Shown in pieces: positions 1 through 10,655 of a stretch of 29,652 nucleotides of DNA. Under the pieces are notes generated by a model that saw nothing but the letters and a program-made list of their open reading frames with translations, was not told the origin of the DNA and did no database searches. The stretch lies in contig JAAAVE010000064.1 of NCBI GenBank assembly GCA_015679605.1, forward strand, positions 1 to 29,652, given 5' to 3'. Position 1 is the stretch's first letter. Each line of letters starts with the position of its first letter. A program made the translations under genes and the position numbers. Origin of the DNA: Podila epigama (Eukaryota > Mortierellomycota > Mortierellomycetes > Mortierellales > Mortierellaceae).

Positions 1-83
1 AGTGGTGGTGGAGGAGGAGGCTGTTGCTTTGCTTGTGTGAATCGCCTTCGTGGTGTTAGGATAGGAACATAGTTATTGGACAT
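1..83 (-). CDS. 5' end of an unknown gene leaving the window (partial)
   Basis: On the reverse strand an ATG at 83 opens a frame of 27 codons to the window edge without a stop. It begins MSNNYVPILTPRRR and ends in a run of prolines preceded by two glutamines. The arginine cluster and the polyproline stretch look like the start of a disordered N-terminus. No domain is visible, so no function can be given. The long non-coding stretch to its right would be its promoter, shared with the divergent S28 protease gene. A short open stretch can arise by chance, so this call is moderate. Confidence 0.4.
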   Translation of the reverse strand, partial: MSNNYVPILTPRRRFTQAKQQPPPPPP

Positions 84-610
84 GATGGAAGGAGAATATC
101 GATACTGAAAGAAAGAGTTGAAGGTCCTACTGTCGATTGTCGATAGGGAAATGAGTAAAGTGGCAAGAAAAGGAAAAAAAAAACAAAAAAGTGGAGACAA
201 AGATTAATAATGTGGGCGCAGTGGCCATTTGTGCAGTGCATCGCGTTTCTTCGGAGCAAAAAAAAAAACTTTGCCCACAGACTCACCTTTTAGTGACGAC
301 AGTTGTTTTCTGGAGGTAGCCTGGCCTGACTGGTGCAGAGATATAAAGAGATATAATTATCTGTGGTAAGGTGAAGTAAGGATGGCGACAAGAAATGGGC
401 TGGGTGTGTGTCTAACAGGAATAGAGCCGAGGCACGTCAAGTAAGCACTAGACAGGCACAAGAGACTGACTGCGAGGTGCTGACCAGACTTGAGACTTGA
501 GCACACACGCCAAGAGCCAAGGCAAAGAAAAAAAAAAAAAAAAGGTATGCTTTTGAGCAAAATAAGGAGAACCTTGTGACCACAACTCACACAGCGATAG
601 TCGAGCAATG

Positions 611-628
611 CACACACACACACACACA
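611..628. repeat. (CA)n microsatellite
   Basis: Nine uninterrupted CA dinucleotides in the intergenic region. Confidence 0.9.
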
Positions 629-1363
629 GCTACGCACTGCACTGCACACTCACAATTAATGAATTATTGAATTGGGAATGTCAGAGCAACAAAAGAGGTC
701 AATTGTTGTGTGCCAGTCAGTGTGTGTGAGTGTTGGAGGGCGTTGCGTGCAATAGTGCGTGCGAATGGGTGAGTGGGTGTGTGTTGGGTTGGGTGAATGA
801 TTGAGTATGAAACTTTGTTTGGAATGAATGTGTGTACGTGTGTGAAATGCAACAACAAAGGGCAACAAGAACAACCCAATAGGTAAGCGAATGCGTGTGT
901 GAATGTCGTGCTGCGACGTGGCCACAAAAAATAAAACAATAAAAGGAAATGTGCAATGCAATGGGTGAGTGGAAAAAAGACGTGTTCATCATTCTACACA
1001 CCCTCTTTCGCTTCAACTTCACTTTACTCCTACCAAATGGAAGGAAAGTTGAAAGTGGGTTAGTGGGGGGGAAGGTTGTTCGTCTGCTGACCCTTCACTC
1101 TGACTGGCTACTGATGGGGGGGACATCACTTCGAAATTGCTTCCTTCCCCACACTCAAAAACTTTCAACCTTTCTTGTGTTAAGGTTGCAGTTTCGTTTC
1201 TTGCACAATTGGCTGTCAAAGCCACCAAAAGATTTTGCTTTGCCCATTGCCCATCCACATCATTCTCTGTCCGCCCAACAGGACAAAGTCCTTGGGCCCT
1301 TGTCCGTCATTGCTTTGGCAACCAGAGACACAGCACGGACAGACACTCTGTTATTGATTACCA

Positions 1364-1490
1364 TGTCCAGTAATGTCCATCCAGTACATATCCAATTTAC
1401 ATATCCTGTTCATGTCAAGCGCATATATCTTGTCCATGTCCAGCTCATATCTTTGTTCATGTCCAGCTCATGTCCTGTTTGTTCATCGTC
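1364..1490. repeat. Degenerate CATGTCC-containing tandem repeat
   Basis: The words CATGTCC, CATATCC and CATGTCAAG recur about every 10-25 bases. The clearest pair is CATGTCCAGCTCAT followed by ATCTTTGTT or GTCCTGTTTGTT. The array ends about 160 bases before the S28 protease start, so it may be promoter or 5' UTR material. Confidence 0.6.
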
Positions 1491-1647
1491 CTTTCTTCTT
1501 CCTCTTCTCCTTCTTCTCTAACATCATCATACCAGTCATACTCATCATACTAACCACATTCATCAATTTTCACCTTCTTCATATCCACTCATCCCTTCCT
1601 CCCTACATCATCTCACCTATGCACACACAAAAGCAATACACGCGGGA

Positions 1648-4600
1648 ATGACAACATCACTTTTCTTGGACATTATGGCTTTTCGTCATCATCGCCGGCC
1701 GATGATCGTTGTACTCATACTTCTTACTTGGCTATTTCTCCTACATCCATTCGCACAGGCTTCACCATATGCATCAGACGACTGCATACTCCAACTATTA
1801 CCACAGCAACGTCAACATCGCATGCCCCACACAACCGTCATAACTGCTACCACCACCACCGTCGCTTCAATCAATCATTTTGTCGTTGCTGGCAGCGACA
1901 TCCCATCCCCCTTGCCCACGCCCCCAAACAAAAAAGACACAAACACGCTACAAATACCGGAACCAATATCAATACCATCTTCATTGCTCCCTCCGGATAC
2001 GTTATGGCAATCTGTCAGCAACAGAGGCCCCACTCGGCGCTCATTCATCCAGCCTCTTGGTCTCCGGCACAAGCCTACTATGGACTGGGGGATGAGAGCC
2101 AGGGCTCGCGACCAAATTCACTGGGACAAGTTCTGGTTTCAACTAGAGACCGACCGTCGCGCCAGTGATATCAAACTCCATAGCGATGATACAAACGACA
2201 GGGATGAAGGCAACGACGACGATGACGATGACGACGACAATGCTGGAGATGATGCTGATGATGATGCTGATGATGAAAATGGTCACCATCATGGAGACAA
2301 GGGTGATACTGCATCCGCTCTGGCACCCGGTTCAGAACCAACTCTTTCTCCTGGTCAGGAACAGGATGGCAGCACTGGCAAAAAGAGAGTTCACCCAAAA
2401 TTTTATTCGACATCGTGTTCTCTGCCGATTTCTGAAAATTCTTCCTGCAAAGACCACAACAGTATCGAAAACGAATATGCCACTAATAGCACCACCGGCA
2501 TTCCAAAAGTCTCCAATGAAGGCACCGTAACAAAAGACTGTCACTTCACATATCCTAGCAATAACGGCAGCTCAACGATAAAGCCCAACGGGAGAGATGG
2601 AGACAGCAGCTCAGACGGTGGAAAATATTCTAGTGCACCGGCTTCAGATGATGTCGACGAAGGCTACTTGTACTTTCACCAAGCTCTGGACCATTTTCAG
2701 GTGCAACCAGCTCCACCGCCTAAACAGGAGACCTTTCGACAGTATTATCATGTCAACAGCGAGTTCTACAAACCAGGTAATCAAAAGGGCCATCATACCC
2801 ACAACTTTTTTTTTCAGTGTTCGAATAGGTCACACACTCAACTTTTTTTCACTGCTGCATCAATCATGTATAGGTGGACCAATCATCCTGTGGCTCCCGG
2901 GAGAAACCCCGTTGCATTCTTTGTTCTTACGCCGAGGTCTGGCCTATGAACTCGCCAACGCAACCTCTGGCCTGCTGGTGGCGCTGGAACATAGGTTCTA
3001 TGGTAACTCAATCCCCCGGTATCAAGATTCACTCTCAAATACATCACGCAAGGCTAAAGGGAAAGGCACAGGCAAGGGTACGGGCACTGGCACGTGCAAA
3101 GGAACAGCCAAGGACATGGAAATGACCAAGGACGTTGAAAAGGACAAGGATACAGAGAAAATGGAGATGTGGCGCGTTTCTAGAAAGATGCACCTTCGTA
3201 GCTCCAAGACCATTTCAAGGTTATCAAAAGACAGGCAAAAAAGAGAACATACATTGTCCGCTGGGAGGGTTGATACTGTCGACAATAGCTCCTTGGGTGA
3301 GTTCCGCCGAAAGGTCCCTGTTCGCCGTGGAAAAGGAAGAGTCTCCAATAGCCAAAGGACCAACATCATTCCAACTGCAGCGTCAACAGAGACGCGTGCA
3401 CACGAGACCGCAACAGTATCCGTCGAATCGTTACCCATCGCATTACCTACAGCAACAGCCTCCACATCGTGTCAATCGTTTCCTACAAAGTCATCCGACC
3501 CCAAGCCAACACCAACCCCACAGACGACTTCAACAAAGGAGGGGTTGCCGTTGGATCTTCTCAAATATCTCTCTGTAGACCAGTCTATCGAGGATATTGC
3601 GTACTTTATCGACCACTTTCCGTTATTACAGCCAGCTTACTTTGCACCGCAGCCACAGCAGATGCCACCAGGTGACCCACTCTTTCCTAATATAACACCA
3701 ACGCCAGTCATCAATCATTCGCAGTTGCCAAACCAGACGACGAACCAAACCCGGTGGATTCTTGCTGGATGTTCATATAGTGGGAACCTAGCTGCATGGA
3801 CCCGTCAACGGTACCCAGACAAGATCTTTGCTGTCTTTGCCTCATCGGCCCCTGTCCGGTCAGCTCTCGACTTTTACGAATACAGCACCTCACAGACAAA
3901 GATTTTGGGCGAGCAATGCAGCAACGACCTTAGCCATGCGCGCGACTTTTTAGATAGTGCTCTACAGATGACGGATGAATTCATGGACCACATGAATAGT
4001 AGAAAACCCAGTAGCAGCAAAGTGGGAAATGTGGATGACGATCTTGACACGCTGACAGCTCCTGCAACCTGCAGCGCTGAAAGCTTTCAGACTGCTCCAG
4101 TGGATACTATCGTGAACAACACAATATCCGATATGCCCCTAGATTCATCTGATGGGAAAGTTCAACGCTATAGCAAACAGGAACGTCAAGCAGCCAAACT
4201 CGAAGTTCTCTCGTGGTTTAGCCCTGATTTTGCAGTGGATTATGCACTTGAGGGTGAGGAGGTACATGCAGCTGGGTGGGTTTGGTGGACGGTTGCAAGT
4301 GCTGTCCAGTATAACACCGCAGTCGGTCCGCCTTCTGGGGCCGCGAATTCCCAGCCCAAGACGACAATTGACATTCTCTGTGACACCATTGCTCAGGTAC
4401 GGTCCACTAGCCAAAATAACAATAGTAGCCTTGACACGACTCCACTTCCTATTCGACACACCAAAGCATTGGCGACCTGGTTCCGGGACCAACAATATTT
4501 CACGCCCACCAAGACTGAGGACCTTCAGCCCTCTGATTTGGACCCGAACTCTGTCCAAAACCTAGCAGGAATAGCCTGGCTGTGGCAAACATGCAGCGAG

Positions 4601-6049
4601 CTAGGCTATCTTCAAACTGCTCTGCCGTCTTCTTGCTGCTGCTCTTCTGCACTGTCACCTGTCATCTCGACGTCAAATCCTCCGTTGTCAAGCCACTTGG
4701 TCAATATAACTGAATCGTCATTCATGGCGTCTAATTTCTTGTACAGAAATGGGACAGAGAATTGTAACCAGGGCGAAGGATGTACAAGTACTGGCGATGT
4801 ATCATCTGACGCTCTCTTGGTTGAATCATCACGACTGTCCATGTTCTCACTACCACGAAATTTGCGCTTGAAGAAAGAAGACTCAACTCTGCCGAGTCCT
4901 TCCGTTGTCCCTACAAGCAACACATGTCAACCATGTCGCTGCTATTCTACAGACCCGAAAAAGAGCGAAAGCGTCTTTTCGCGTTTACTCACGCTCGAGG
5001 CAGCCTGGCAAGAATGTCAGCTCTATTTCAGCAACCCCAAAGGGAACAGTTCCGTCACCACAGGTCTTACCCCAGATGAAGGCAGTGGTGGCGGTGTTGA
5101 TGATGATTTATCCCCACCTCCCTCGCCCTTTTACGGCCAATATCCCAAATGGAATCGAGACCCAGTACAACTACCAACGAATGCCGCACAGTGCAATCCT
5201 TTACCATCACTGATTCTGACTCCAGTGCCTCAGAAGGAGCAGAAGCCACCTCAGGAACTGTCCTTGCTAAAGGGATATCCAGATGTCGAGACCAATGTCA
5301 ATCTCAAGTTTCGTGGATGGGAGATTGCTCAAGGCGCGGACCTAGGAGGTGAATATCGACTGGAAGATCATTTTGAGGACCCAGTTTTGTCACTCATTCA
5401 ATCCAATCAACCACCATCGTCATCTCGCCGGAAACAGCAGCGGATGGACGAACAGTCACCACAGCGAGATATCATGAAACAAAAGAGTTCTGGACGATAC
5501 TACTTTACGAATGGTGAAAATGATCCCTGGAAGGAGTTGACACTTGCCAGTGCCGATGCTCAGGCTTATCTTAGGGCACATCAACAAAGGCCTATTCTCG
5601 ACCAAGAAAAAGAAGATTTTGATGCAGCATCACTTTCTATCTCGGTTGTAGAGGGAGTGAATGAAAAACAGCAGAAACGCCAAAGACAACAAATACAACA
5701 ACAGGAGCATCTTGGCCAAGATCATCGCCGTCTCGCCCGCAAGTTTCGTCATATGCACCCGCATCATTTCCAGTCGCCATACATTAGCAAACGCCCAATC
5801 TCGGATGACGACAAGGTGCATGATAAGGACGAAGAAGAAGGTCGAAAGCAGCAGCAGATGCAGAAAGTAAGAGACTTGAGTGTAGTGCGAATCATCCCCG
5901 GCGCCAGTCATTGCCAAGATATTCTGTACGAATCAAGCGACCTTGATTCGGTGGCATTGAGGACAGAGAGACAGCATGTCCTCAAAACATTTGTCCGTTG
6001 GATTGAGATGGATATCCGTCGCGAGACTGGCAGAGAAGTTTATGACTGA
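1648..6049 (+). CDS. Very large secreted S28-family serine peptidase
   Basis: Two exons, 1648-2776 and 2874-6049, with a GT-AG intron between them; the junction restores the family sequence FYKPGGPIILW. Residues about 19-38 form a signal peptide ending in AQA; the ATG at 1675 is an alternative start. Family landmarks in order: LDHF (347-350), YKPGGP (374-379), LEHRFYG (414-420), nucleophile motif GCSYSGNLAAW (Ser677), NGENDPW (Asp1260) and GASHCQD (His1389). S28 enzymes (PRCP, DPP2, fungal AspS28) cleave after proline in secreted or vacuolar compartments. The predicted 1434 aa is roughly three times the usual length. The extra sequence includes an Asp-rich run (about 180-215), a Lys/Thr/Gly-rich block (about 425-605), Ser/Thr/Pro-rich spacers between Ser and Asp, and a Gln/Lys/His-rich stretch between Asp and His. 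All stay in frame. AATAAA follows at 6063. The peptidase assignment is firm; the substrate is inferred. Confidence 0.88.
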
Positions 6050-6062
6050 AAAGGAAATGTCC

Positions 6063-6068
6063 AATAAA
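6063..6068 (+). other. Polyadenylation signal AATAAA of the S28 gene
   Basis: AATAAA lies 14 bases after the stop codon. Confidence 0.5.
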
Positions 6069-6128
6069 TAACATCCTGCACGAGATCACAACAGGGTTGC
6101 TAATTGCTGTATGCTATAAAAAAACCAC

Positions 6129-6190
6129 TTGCTGAATGCTGTCTATGGCTTCCACCTCTGGACAAGTGATAATGTCCAAGCCAACCCATT
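6129..6190 (+). pseudogene. Relic of a third copy of the six-cysteine secreted protein
   Basis: From 6141 the forward strand reads VYGFHLWTSDNVQA. The neighbouring genes read VYGFHLWATNGTQA and VYGFHLWQTDGVQA at the equivalent place. The bases match well too (GTCTATGGCTTCCACCTCTGG). Upstream and downstream the similarity fades and a TGA lies just before it, so this is a fragment and not a gene. It implies that the family once had at least three tandem members here. Confidence 0.65.
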
Positions 6191-6394
6191 GTGCCCATTG
6201 TTGAGTTGAAGAAGAGCAGCTTTTTTTAGCCTGTGGTCTGTGCCCATTGTTTCAACGATTCACATGGAAACAATTCCATTGAGCGCATCAAGGTAGTTGG
6301 ACAATAACCATTCGAATAATGCATGGCTCGTATGGTTCACCAAAGGCATCGGTAACAATCAGCGACTAGTTTTCCATTAAAAATCCAGGCACCA

Positions 6395-6400
6395 TATAAA
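6395..6400 (+). promoter_or_regulatory. TATA box for the first secreted paralog
   Basis: TATAAA in the context CCATATAAATCC, 126 bases before the ATG at 6527. This leaves a plausible 5' UTR of about 90-100 bases. Confidence 0.5.
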
Positions 6401-6526
6401 TCCACTGGTTCATTCGTCTAAAGAGAAAGAATCTTGACGACAACCGCTTCTTCAACCAACCAACCAAAAAAATACACGAACCAACACAGTTTCCTTTTCC
6501 CCATCATTATCTCACTTAATTGCTTC

Positions 6527-7051
6527 ATGTTCCGCTTCACAGTCGCCCTCGCAAGTCTCCTGGTATTCATCCAAGTCCTGATGATCACTCCAGTCCATGC
6601 TATGGGCTACTCAGCGTGTATCGGCCTTAAGGACGCTAGTACTTTTAGGACGGTCTACGGTTTCCATCTCTGGGCGACCAACGGTACCCAGGCACATCAC
6701 TACGTTACACAGGGGATTTTCCAGTCCCACAAATACGCTGAAGACAAGGGCTGGCGTGTAGGCATATTCTTCGAGAAGACCTACCGAACCTTTGGCTTGA
6801 TCCGCCCAGTGATCGTCAAGAACAAGGAGTTCAAGATCGACGACAAGTTCAACTCAACCCTGACCACAATCTGCCAATACACTCACAAAGGTCGCTTCCG
6901 CAGCCTCAGTATACTTTGTAAGGAGGACCCGAAAAGGGCTGGATGGTGCAGCCCTCAAAACACAAGAAAGATCTCTGAGTGGTGCGCTGATTATCTTGAC
7001 ATGGGCATTGATTCTCTCTCATGCAACATCACCAAACGCCCAACTCAGTAG
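6527..7051 (+). CDS. Small secreted six-cysteine protein, paralog 1 (unknown family)
   Basis: Single exon, 174 aa. The first ATG in frame is at 6527; the open frame extends further left without an ATG. Residues 1-25 form a signal peptide ending PVHA, and the mature protein begins MGYSACIG. There are six cysteines, all conserved in the neighbour at 7993, consistent with three disulfides. Shared blocks are VYGFHLW, AHHY, GLIRPV, a Cys-Tyr/His pair, GWC, and C-A-[DE]-YLDMG-DSLSC near the end. Three N-glycosylation sequons are present (NGT, NST, NIT). I do not recognise the family. A secreted, Cys-stabilised protein could be an effector-like, wall-associated or antimicrobial product, but the sequence does not decide between these. 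Confidence 0.85.
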   Translation: MFRFTVALASLLVFIQVLMITPVHAMGYSACIGLKDASTFRTVYGFHLWATNGTQAHHYVTQGIFQSHKYAEDKGWRVGIFFEKTYRTFGLIRPVIVKNKEFKIDDKFNSTLTTICQYTHKGRFRSLSILCKEDPKRAGWCSPQNTRKISEWCADYLDMGIDSLSCNITKRPTQ

Positions 7052-7992
7052 ATGGATGAAAGATATTCTACATACAATCTGTCATTATTTTTTTTTTCAA
7101 ATAAAATCGCGCCTACATTTATATATTCAGTTACGAGTTACGAGAACCTCCAATACCCCATGAGAAACATTATCCTATGACTCCTCTATGCCATAGTCAA
7201 TTGCCGGTACCAAAAGGAGAAAAATCGACAAGACATTAAAGCACAATGCTAGTATGGCAACGGCTTGGATTCATGTAGAGAGTAAAGCACATATGATAGC
7301 ATGTGCATGGCTTGACAATACCATTCGAACCCCCTTGTATAACAATGACTGTTACTTGAACACTGGAAACAATAACCCACGGTAGGAATTCCTTCAACCT
7401 ATTTCTTTCGAAGTTGTTCTGAAATAATGGCTTTGTTGCCCACAGTTTCATGTCAATTGACAACTCCTACTCACTGTGCCAGAACCATATGGTACGCCTC
7501 ACCAGCAAAGTCCTTCGGACATTCATCATGGCACTAACAGATGCACCACTTTGTACACAGAAAAATGGTCGTCGCTGGCAAAGCGGAAACAATAATGTAC
7601 TGCATCAAAAATGCTGTATGGGACCCAAATAATAATGACAGCTCTTTACCCGGTGCACATGGTTTCAACCCAATAAACCTGTGATATTTCTGCATGCGAA
7701 CCATGTTTGTAGAAAAGAACTATTCAAGTATTGCTTGCTGAACTCCCTTCGTTGTCTTGAAAAAACTGATAACAATTGATTCACTCCTTTTCATAAATAG
7801 CTGGTACTTCATAACATATCTGCCTGTGGTTTCAAACAAAAAACAGGGAGAGGATAACGACAAGACCTTCATCACACGCATTCACTCTCAAAGACTGACG
7901 CACTCACACACATTCAATATATACATTTCTCAACTACTCACAAGAATTAGACAACTCTTTCCTTTACACATCATTTCCTTACATTTCATACG
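7052..7992. other. Intergenic between the two secreted paralogs
   Basis: About 940 bases with no gene I can support. A polyadenylation signal for paralog 1 lies at 7100. The stretch at 7233-7274 resembles the 3' flank of paralog 2 (8643-8706). The last 200 bases before 7993 are AT-rich and hold ATAAATAG near 7794 as a possible TATA element. Short open frames at 7236-7632 look like chance. Confidence 0.6.
7100..7105 (+). other. Polyadenylation signal AATAAA of paralog 1
   Basis: AATAAA lies about 50 bases after the stop, just after a T-run. Confidence 0.5.
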
Positions 7993-8532
7993 ATGATATC
8001 GCGTTTCGCGGTCGTGCTTACAAGTATCCTTGTGGTCTTTCAGATTTGGATGACCAACCCCGTCCAGGCTATGGGCTACGCCGCTTGCATCGGCATCAAA
8101 GACGTCAGTGAGTTCAAGATGGTCTATGGTTTCCACCTGTGGCAAACAGACGGCGTTCAAGCACACCACTACATCACGAGCTGGTTCTTCCGGCCACAAA
8201 ACACGCTCGAAAACAAAGGCTGGCGTATCTGCCCTATACTTGACAGGCACCAAACAAAGCATGGTCCAACAAGAGGATTAATCCGTCCTGTGGTTGTTGC
8301 AAACAAGGACCTTGGCATTAATCAATTGGTCGATGACAAGGACCTGGTCACAGTTTGCCGTTACCTTCACGATGACCGCTTCCGAGGACTAACTCTGATA
8401 TGTCAGGACGACGCAGACAACGTTGGATGGTGCAAGTCGAACGAAAATTCATTCTTTCGTTCGTGCGCCGAATACCTGGATATGGGTAACGACTCTCTCT
8501 CCTGCGACAAATCCAAACGCCCAAAACCATAG
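7993..8532 (+). CDS. Small secreted six-cysteine protein, paralog 2 (unknown family)
   Basis: Single exon, 179 aa, starting at the ATG at 7993. Residues 1-26 form a signal peptide ending PVQA, followed by MGYAACIG, the same mature start as paralog 1. All six cysteines of paralog 1 are kept. An additional one occurs in the segment WRICPI, giving seven, so one may be unpaired or allow dimers. A five-residue insertion (near TKHGPTRG) precedes the shared GLIRPV block. The C-terminal YLDMGNDSLSCDKSKRP matches the neighbour closely. The tandem arrangement and related 3' flanks indicate local duplication. The function is unknown, as for its partner. Confidence 0.85.
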   Translation: MISRFAVVLTSILVVFQIWMTNPVQAMGYAACIGIKDVSEFKMVYGFHLWQTDGVQAHHYITSWFFRPQNTLENKGWRICPILDRHQTKHGPTRGLIRPVVVANKDLGINQLVDDKDLVTVCRYLHDDRFRGLTLICQDDADNVGWCKSNENSFFRSCAEYLDMGNDSLSCDKSKRPKP

Positions 8533-8621
8533 ACGGAGGATTATCTGCCCTACCTTGCTTTAGTGTCCAAATATGTGGAGCATTTGCATTTAGATGAACG
8601 ATTGTTCACAGCCGTGTGATG

Positions 8622-8627
8622 AATAAA
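8622..8627 (+). other. Polyadenylation signal AATAAA of paralog 2
   Basis: AATAAA within GAATAAAAAAAAAG, 90 bases after the stop. Confidence 0.5.
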
Positions 8628-8758
8628 AAAAAAGTGAAAAATACATAAAGCACAACTCTGGACCTCGAAGAGGAAACAATAGACGATAGGCACAACTTGG
8701 ATTCATTCCTTCATTTTCTATAGTTTTGTGTTATGAAGTAAACAAAGAAGAGTTTTCC

Positions 8759-10537
8759 TTACTTGCCCTTGTAGTTGGGCTTTCTCTTTTCACGGAATGA
8801 GGCCAAGCCCTCGAGACGATCTTCAGATGGCATGAGTTGAGCGTAGCAAGCCTGCTCGTATTCCAAGCCAGAATCACTAGATGGCGAGGATTGAATGTAT
8901 TTTTTTTTACGTTCAGGCAAACGTTAGTATATAAATCCAAGCGAATTGTGTTTTCTATCATTCTTTCTTGTCTGGTACTCACATCTCAAACTGTGTTCCC
9001 TTGTCGATGGCAGTTTTAGCCATGCGAATGGCAAGTGGTCCCATGGGGAGGATCTCGCGAGCAATCTCCAATGCCTTGTTGTATCCCGAAGCCTCCTCAA
9101 CAGCATGGTTCAAGATACCTAAAAGAAAAGAGGTATCCAGGTTTAAGGAAAATGTTGAGCTGTCTTGGTCTCCTCCGTGCGTATTGCACACATATAGTAC
9201 AAAATGAAAAAAGAATAACATTACCATATTCCTTGGCACTTGCAGAGTTAAGGATCTTTGAGGAATAAATGAGCTCCTTGGACTTTGGAATACCAATCAA
9301 GCGAGGCAAACGCTGAGTACCACCGGCACTATTTTTTTTTTAAAAGAAGTAGAAAGGATCAGATAGTGTACGTGTTGCGTTTGATATGAACATAGTCCTG
9401 GCACGAAATGAAGGAAAATCACACAATCCATCTATGCGTACCCAGGAATGATGGCAAGCTTTGTCTCAACAAGACCAATCTTGACCTTCTTATTGCCACC
9501 ACCAACACGGATGTCGCAGCACAAGGCCATTTCGAGTCCTCCGCCAAGTGCTGCACCGTCAATGACAGCAATCGTGGGGATGGGTAGAGTCTCGAGTTCC
9601 CTGAAGCTATCTCTCAAACTAGCCAAGAACTGCTTCACCTCAACCACATTCATCGTCGAGCGCTCCTACAAGGTACATTTGTGATTTTGATAGGTGTTAA
9701 TAAGGCCGTGTCGTCGTTGTTATTGTTGCTGGGGGGTTTTTGGGACACATTGATCCGTTAACAAAAATTCGCTCCTGATGATCGATCCCAAAGTGACAAT
9801 TGCGATTTTTCTTACTCTCAAGTCAGCGCCAGCGCAGAAAGCGCCCTCGACCAAACTCCTGACAATGACAACACGAGCCTCACTAAAAAACAAAAAGGGT
9901 AGATTACCAGAACATACGAATTTAGTATGCTACAGTAGACACCCACATGATTGACAAGGAATAGACGGGAATGATGTTTCTCTCTCTCGCTCTCTCTCTC
10001 TTTTGTTCCTTGAGTAGAATATGGCCATGCAAATTAAAGTAACATATTTTGAACCGAAAGGACGAGGGTGTAAAAAAAAAACGTACGAGTCATAGCGAAG
10101 TTCCTGAAGTGCGGATCTGAATTCGCCCACAAACTTGCGGGAAAGGGCATTGTAGGCCTTTGGACGGTTGAAGTTGAGAACGGCGATGCCTGTTAGAGAA
10201 GGACAGCGGAGGAAGGGGGTTTATCCTTTGTTAGTTGAGGATATTAAGGCCAGCATTCTGATGAGGATGACCAATGTCAGTTGTCATTTTGGTGAATTTG
10301 ATCATGGACACTTCAAAAAGTGACACCACCCGTGGGAAAAAAAATGGAAAATTGAAATTTTTTACCGTGATCCTCGCCCTGAAGTCGTTCAAGGTAACAC
10401 TCCTTGCCCTCTGGGTGGGCAGCGGGAGTAGCTGCCTGGGTGGTCGAGATGAAGCGGACGCCCGAAGATGCTGTACGGATGACAGCGCGCTGAATGCGCT
10501 GGGGTTGGCAGGAGCGAGCGATGAATGAGCGAAGCAT
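8759..10537 (-). CDS. AUH: Mitochondrial methylglutaconyl-CoA hydratase (AUH-type enoyl-CoA hydratase)
   Basis: Seven exons on the reverse strand: 10537-10366, 10189-10087, 9882-9816, 9665-9442, 9328-9225, 9118-8983 and 8876-8759. All six introns are GT-AG and phases sum to 307 codons plus stop. The N-terminus ([14 protein letters not shown], then Arg/Ser-rich) is a mitochondrial targeting sequence. The crotonase fold follows, with [12 protein letters not shown] (CoA-binding/oxyanion region), [10 protein letters not shown] (Glu159), [22 protein letters not shown] (Glu181) and a C-terminal YKGK. Both glutamates correspond to the catalytic pair of human AUH, and the match to AUH is stronger than to general enoyl-CoA hydratase. 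AUH hydrates 3-methylglutaconyl-CoA to HMG-CoA in leucine breakdown; the human enzyme also binds AU-rich RNA. Intron 2 holds a CT microsatellite (9981-10000). A broader enoyl-CoA hydratase role cannot be excluded. Confidence 0.9.
9981..10000. repeat. (TC)n microsatellite in AUH intron 2
   Basis: An almost perfect TC dinucleotide run with one interruption, inside the second intron of the hydratase gene. Confidence 0.85.
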
Positions 10538-10655
10538 TGGATGAGGATGAGGAGGGTGGTGAAGAAAAGGATTGAGATGAGCAAAAAAAGAGTGACCCGT
10601 GGGCATAAAAGTTAATTGATTGTGGCTGAGCGCAGTTTTTTTCTCTTCTCTTCTT

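Larger units (their letters stand above)
84..1647. other. Intergenic, low complexity; probable divergent promoter region
   Basis: About 1.56 kb without a gene I can support. It contains a (CA)n run near 611-628, TG-rich sequence from about 720 to 905, an A-run near 528-543, a degenerate CATGTCC-type repeat at about 1364-1490 and a CT-rich stretch at about 1490-1520. Several open frames exist, including one of 190 codons at 949-1521, but their translations are repetitive, lack splice logic and show no domain. The region lies between a reverse-strand gene start (83) and a forward gene start (1648), so it probably holds both promoters. Confidence 0.6.
6050..6526. other. Intergenic: S28 3' flank, decayed paralog fragment, promoter of next gene
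   Basis: The stretch holds the S28 polyadenylation signal, a fragment related to the downstream secreted-protein genes (6129-6190, listed separately), a short repeated TGCCCATTGT word (near 6190 and 6240), and a TATA box at 6395. Confidence 0.7.

Noticed and set aside
949-1521. Forward open frame of 190 codons left of the protease
   Set aside because: It runs through a repeat and CT-rich DNA, has no domain or signal peptide, and ends in homopolymeric Leu/Ser.
4145-4565. Mirror-image 137-codon frames on both strands within the protease
   Set aside because: Both overlap the conserved S28 frame and show no independent features.
6434-6526. Longer N-terminus for secreted paralog 1
   Set aside because: The frame extends upstream but has no ATG before 6527; starting at 6527 gives a clean signal peptide matching paralog 2.
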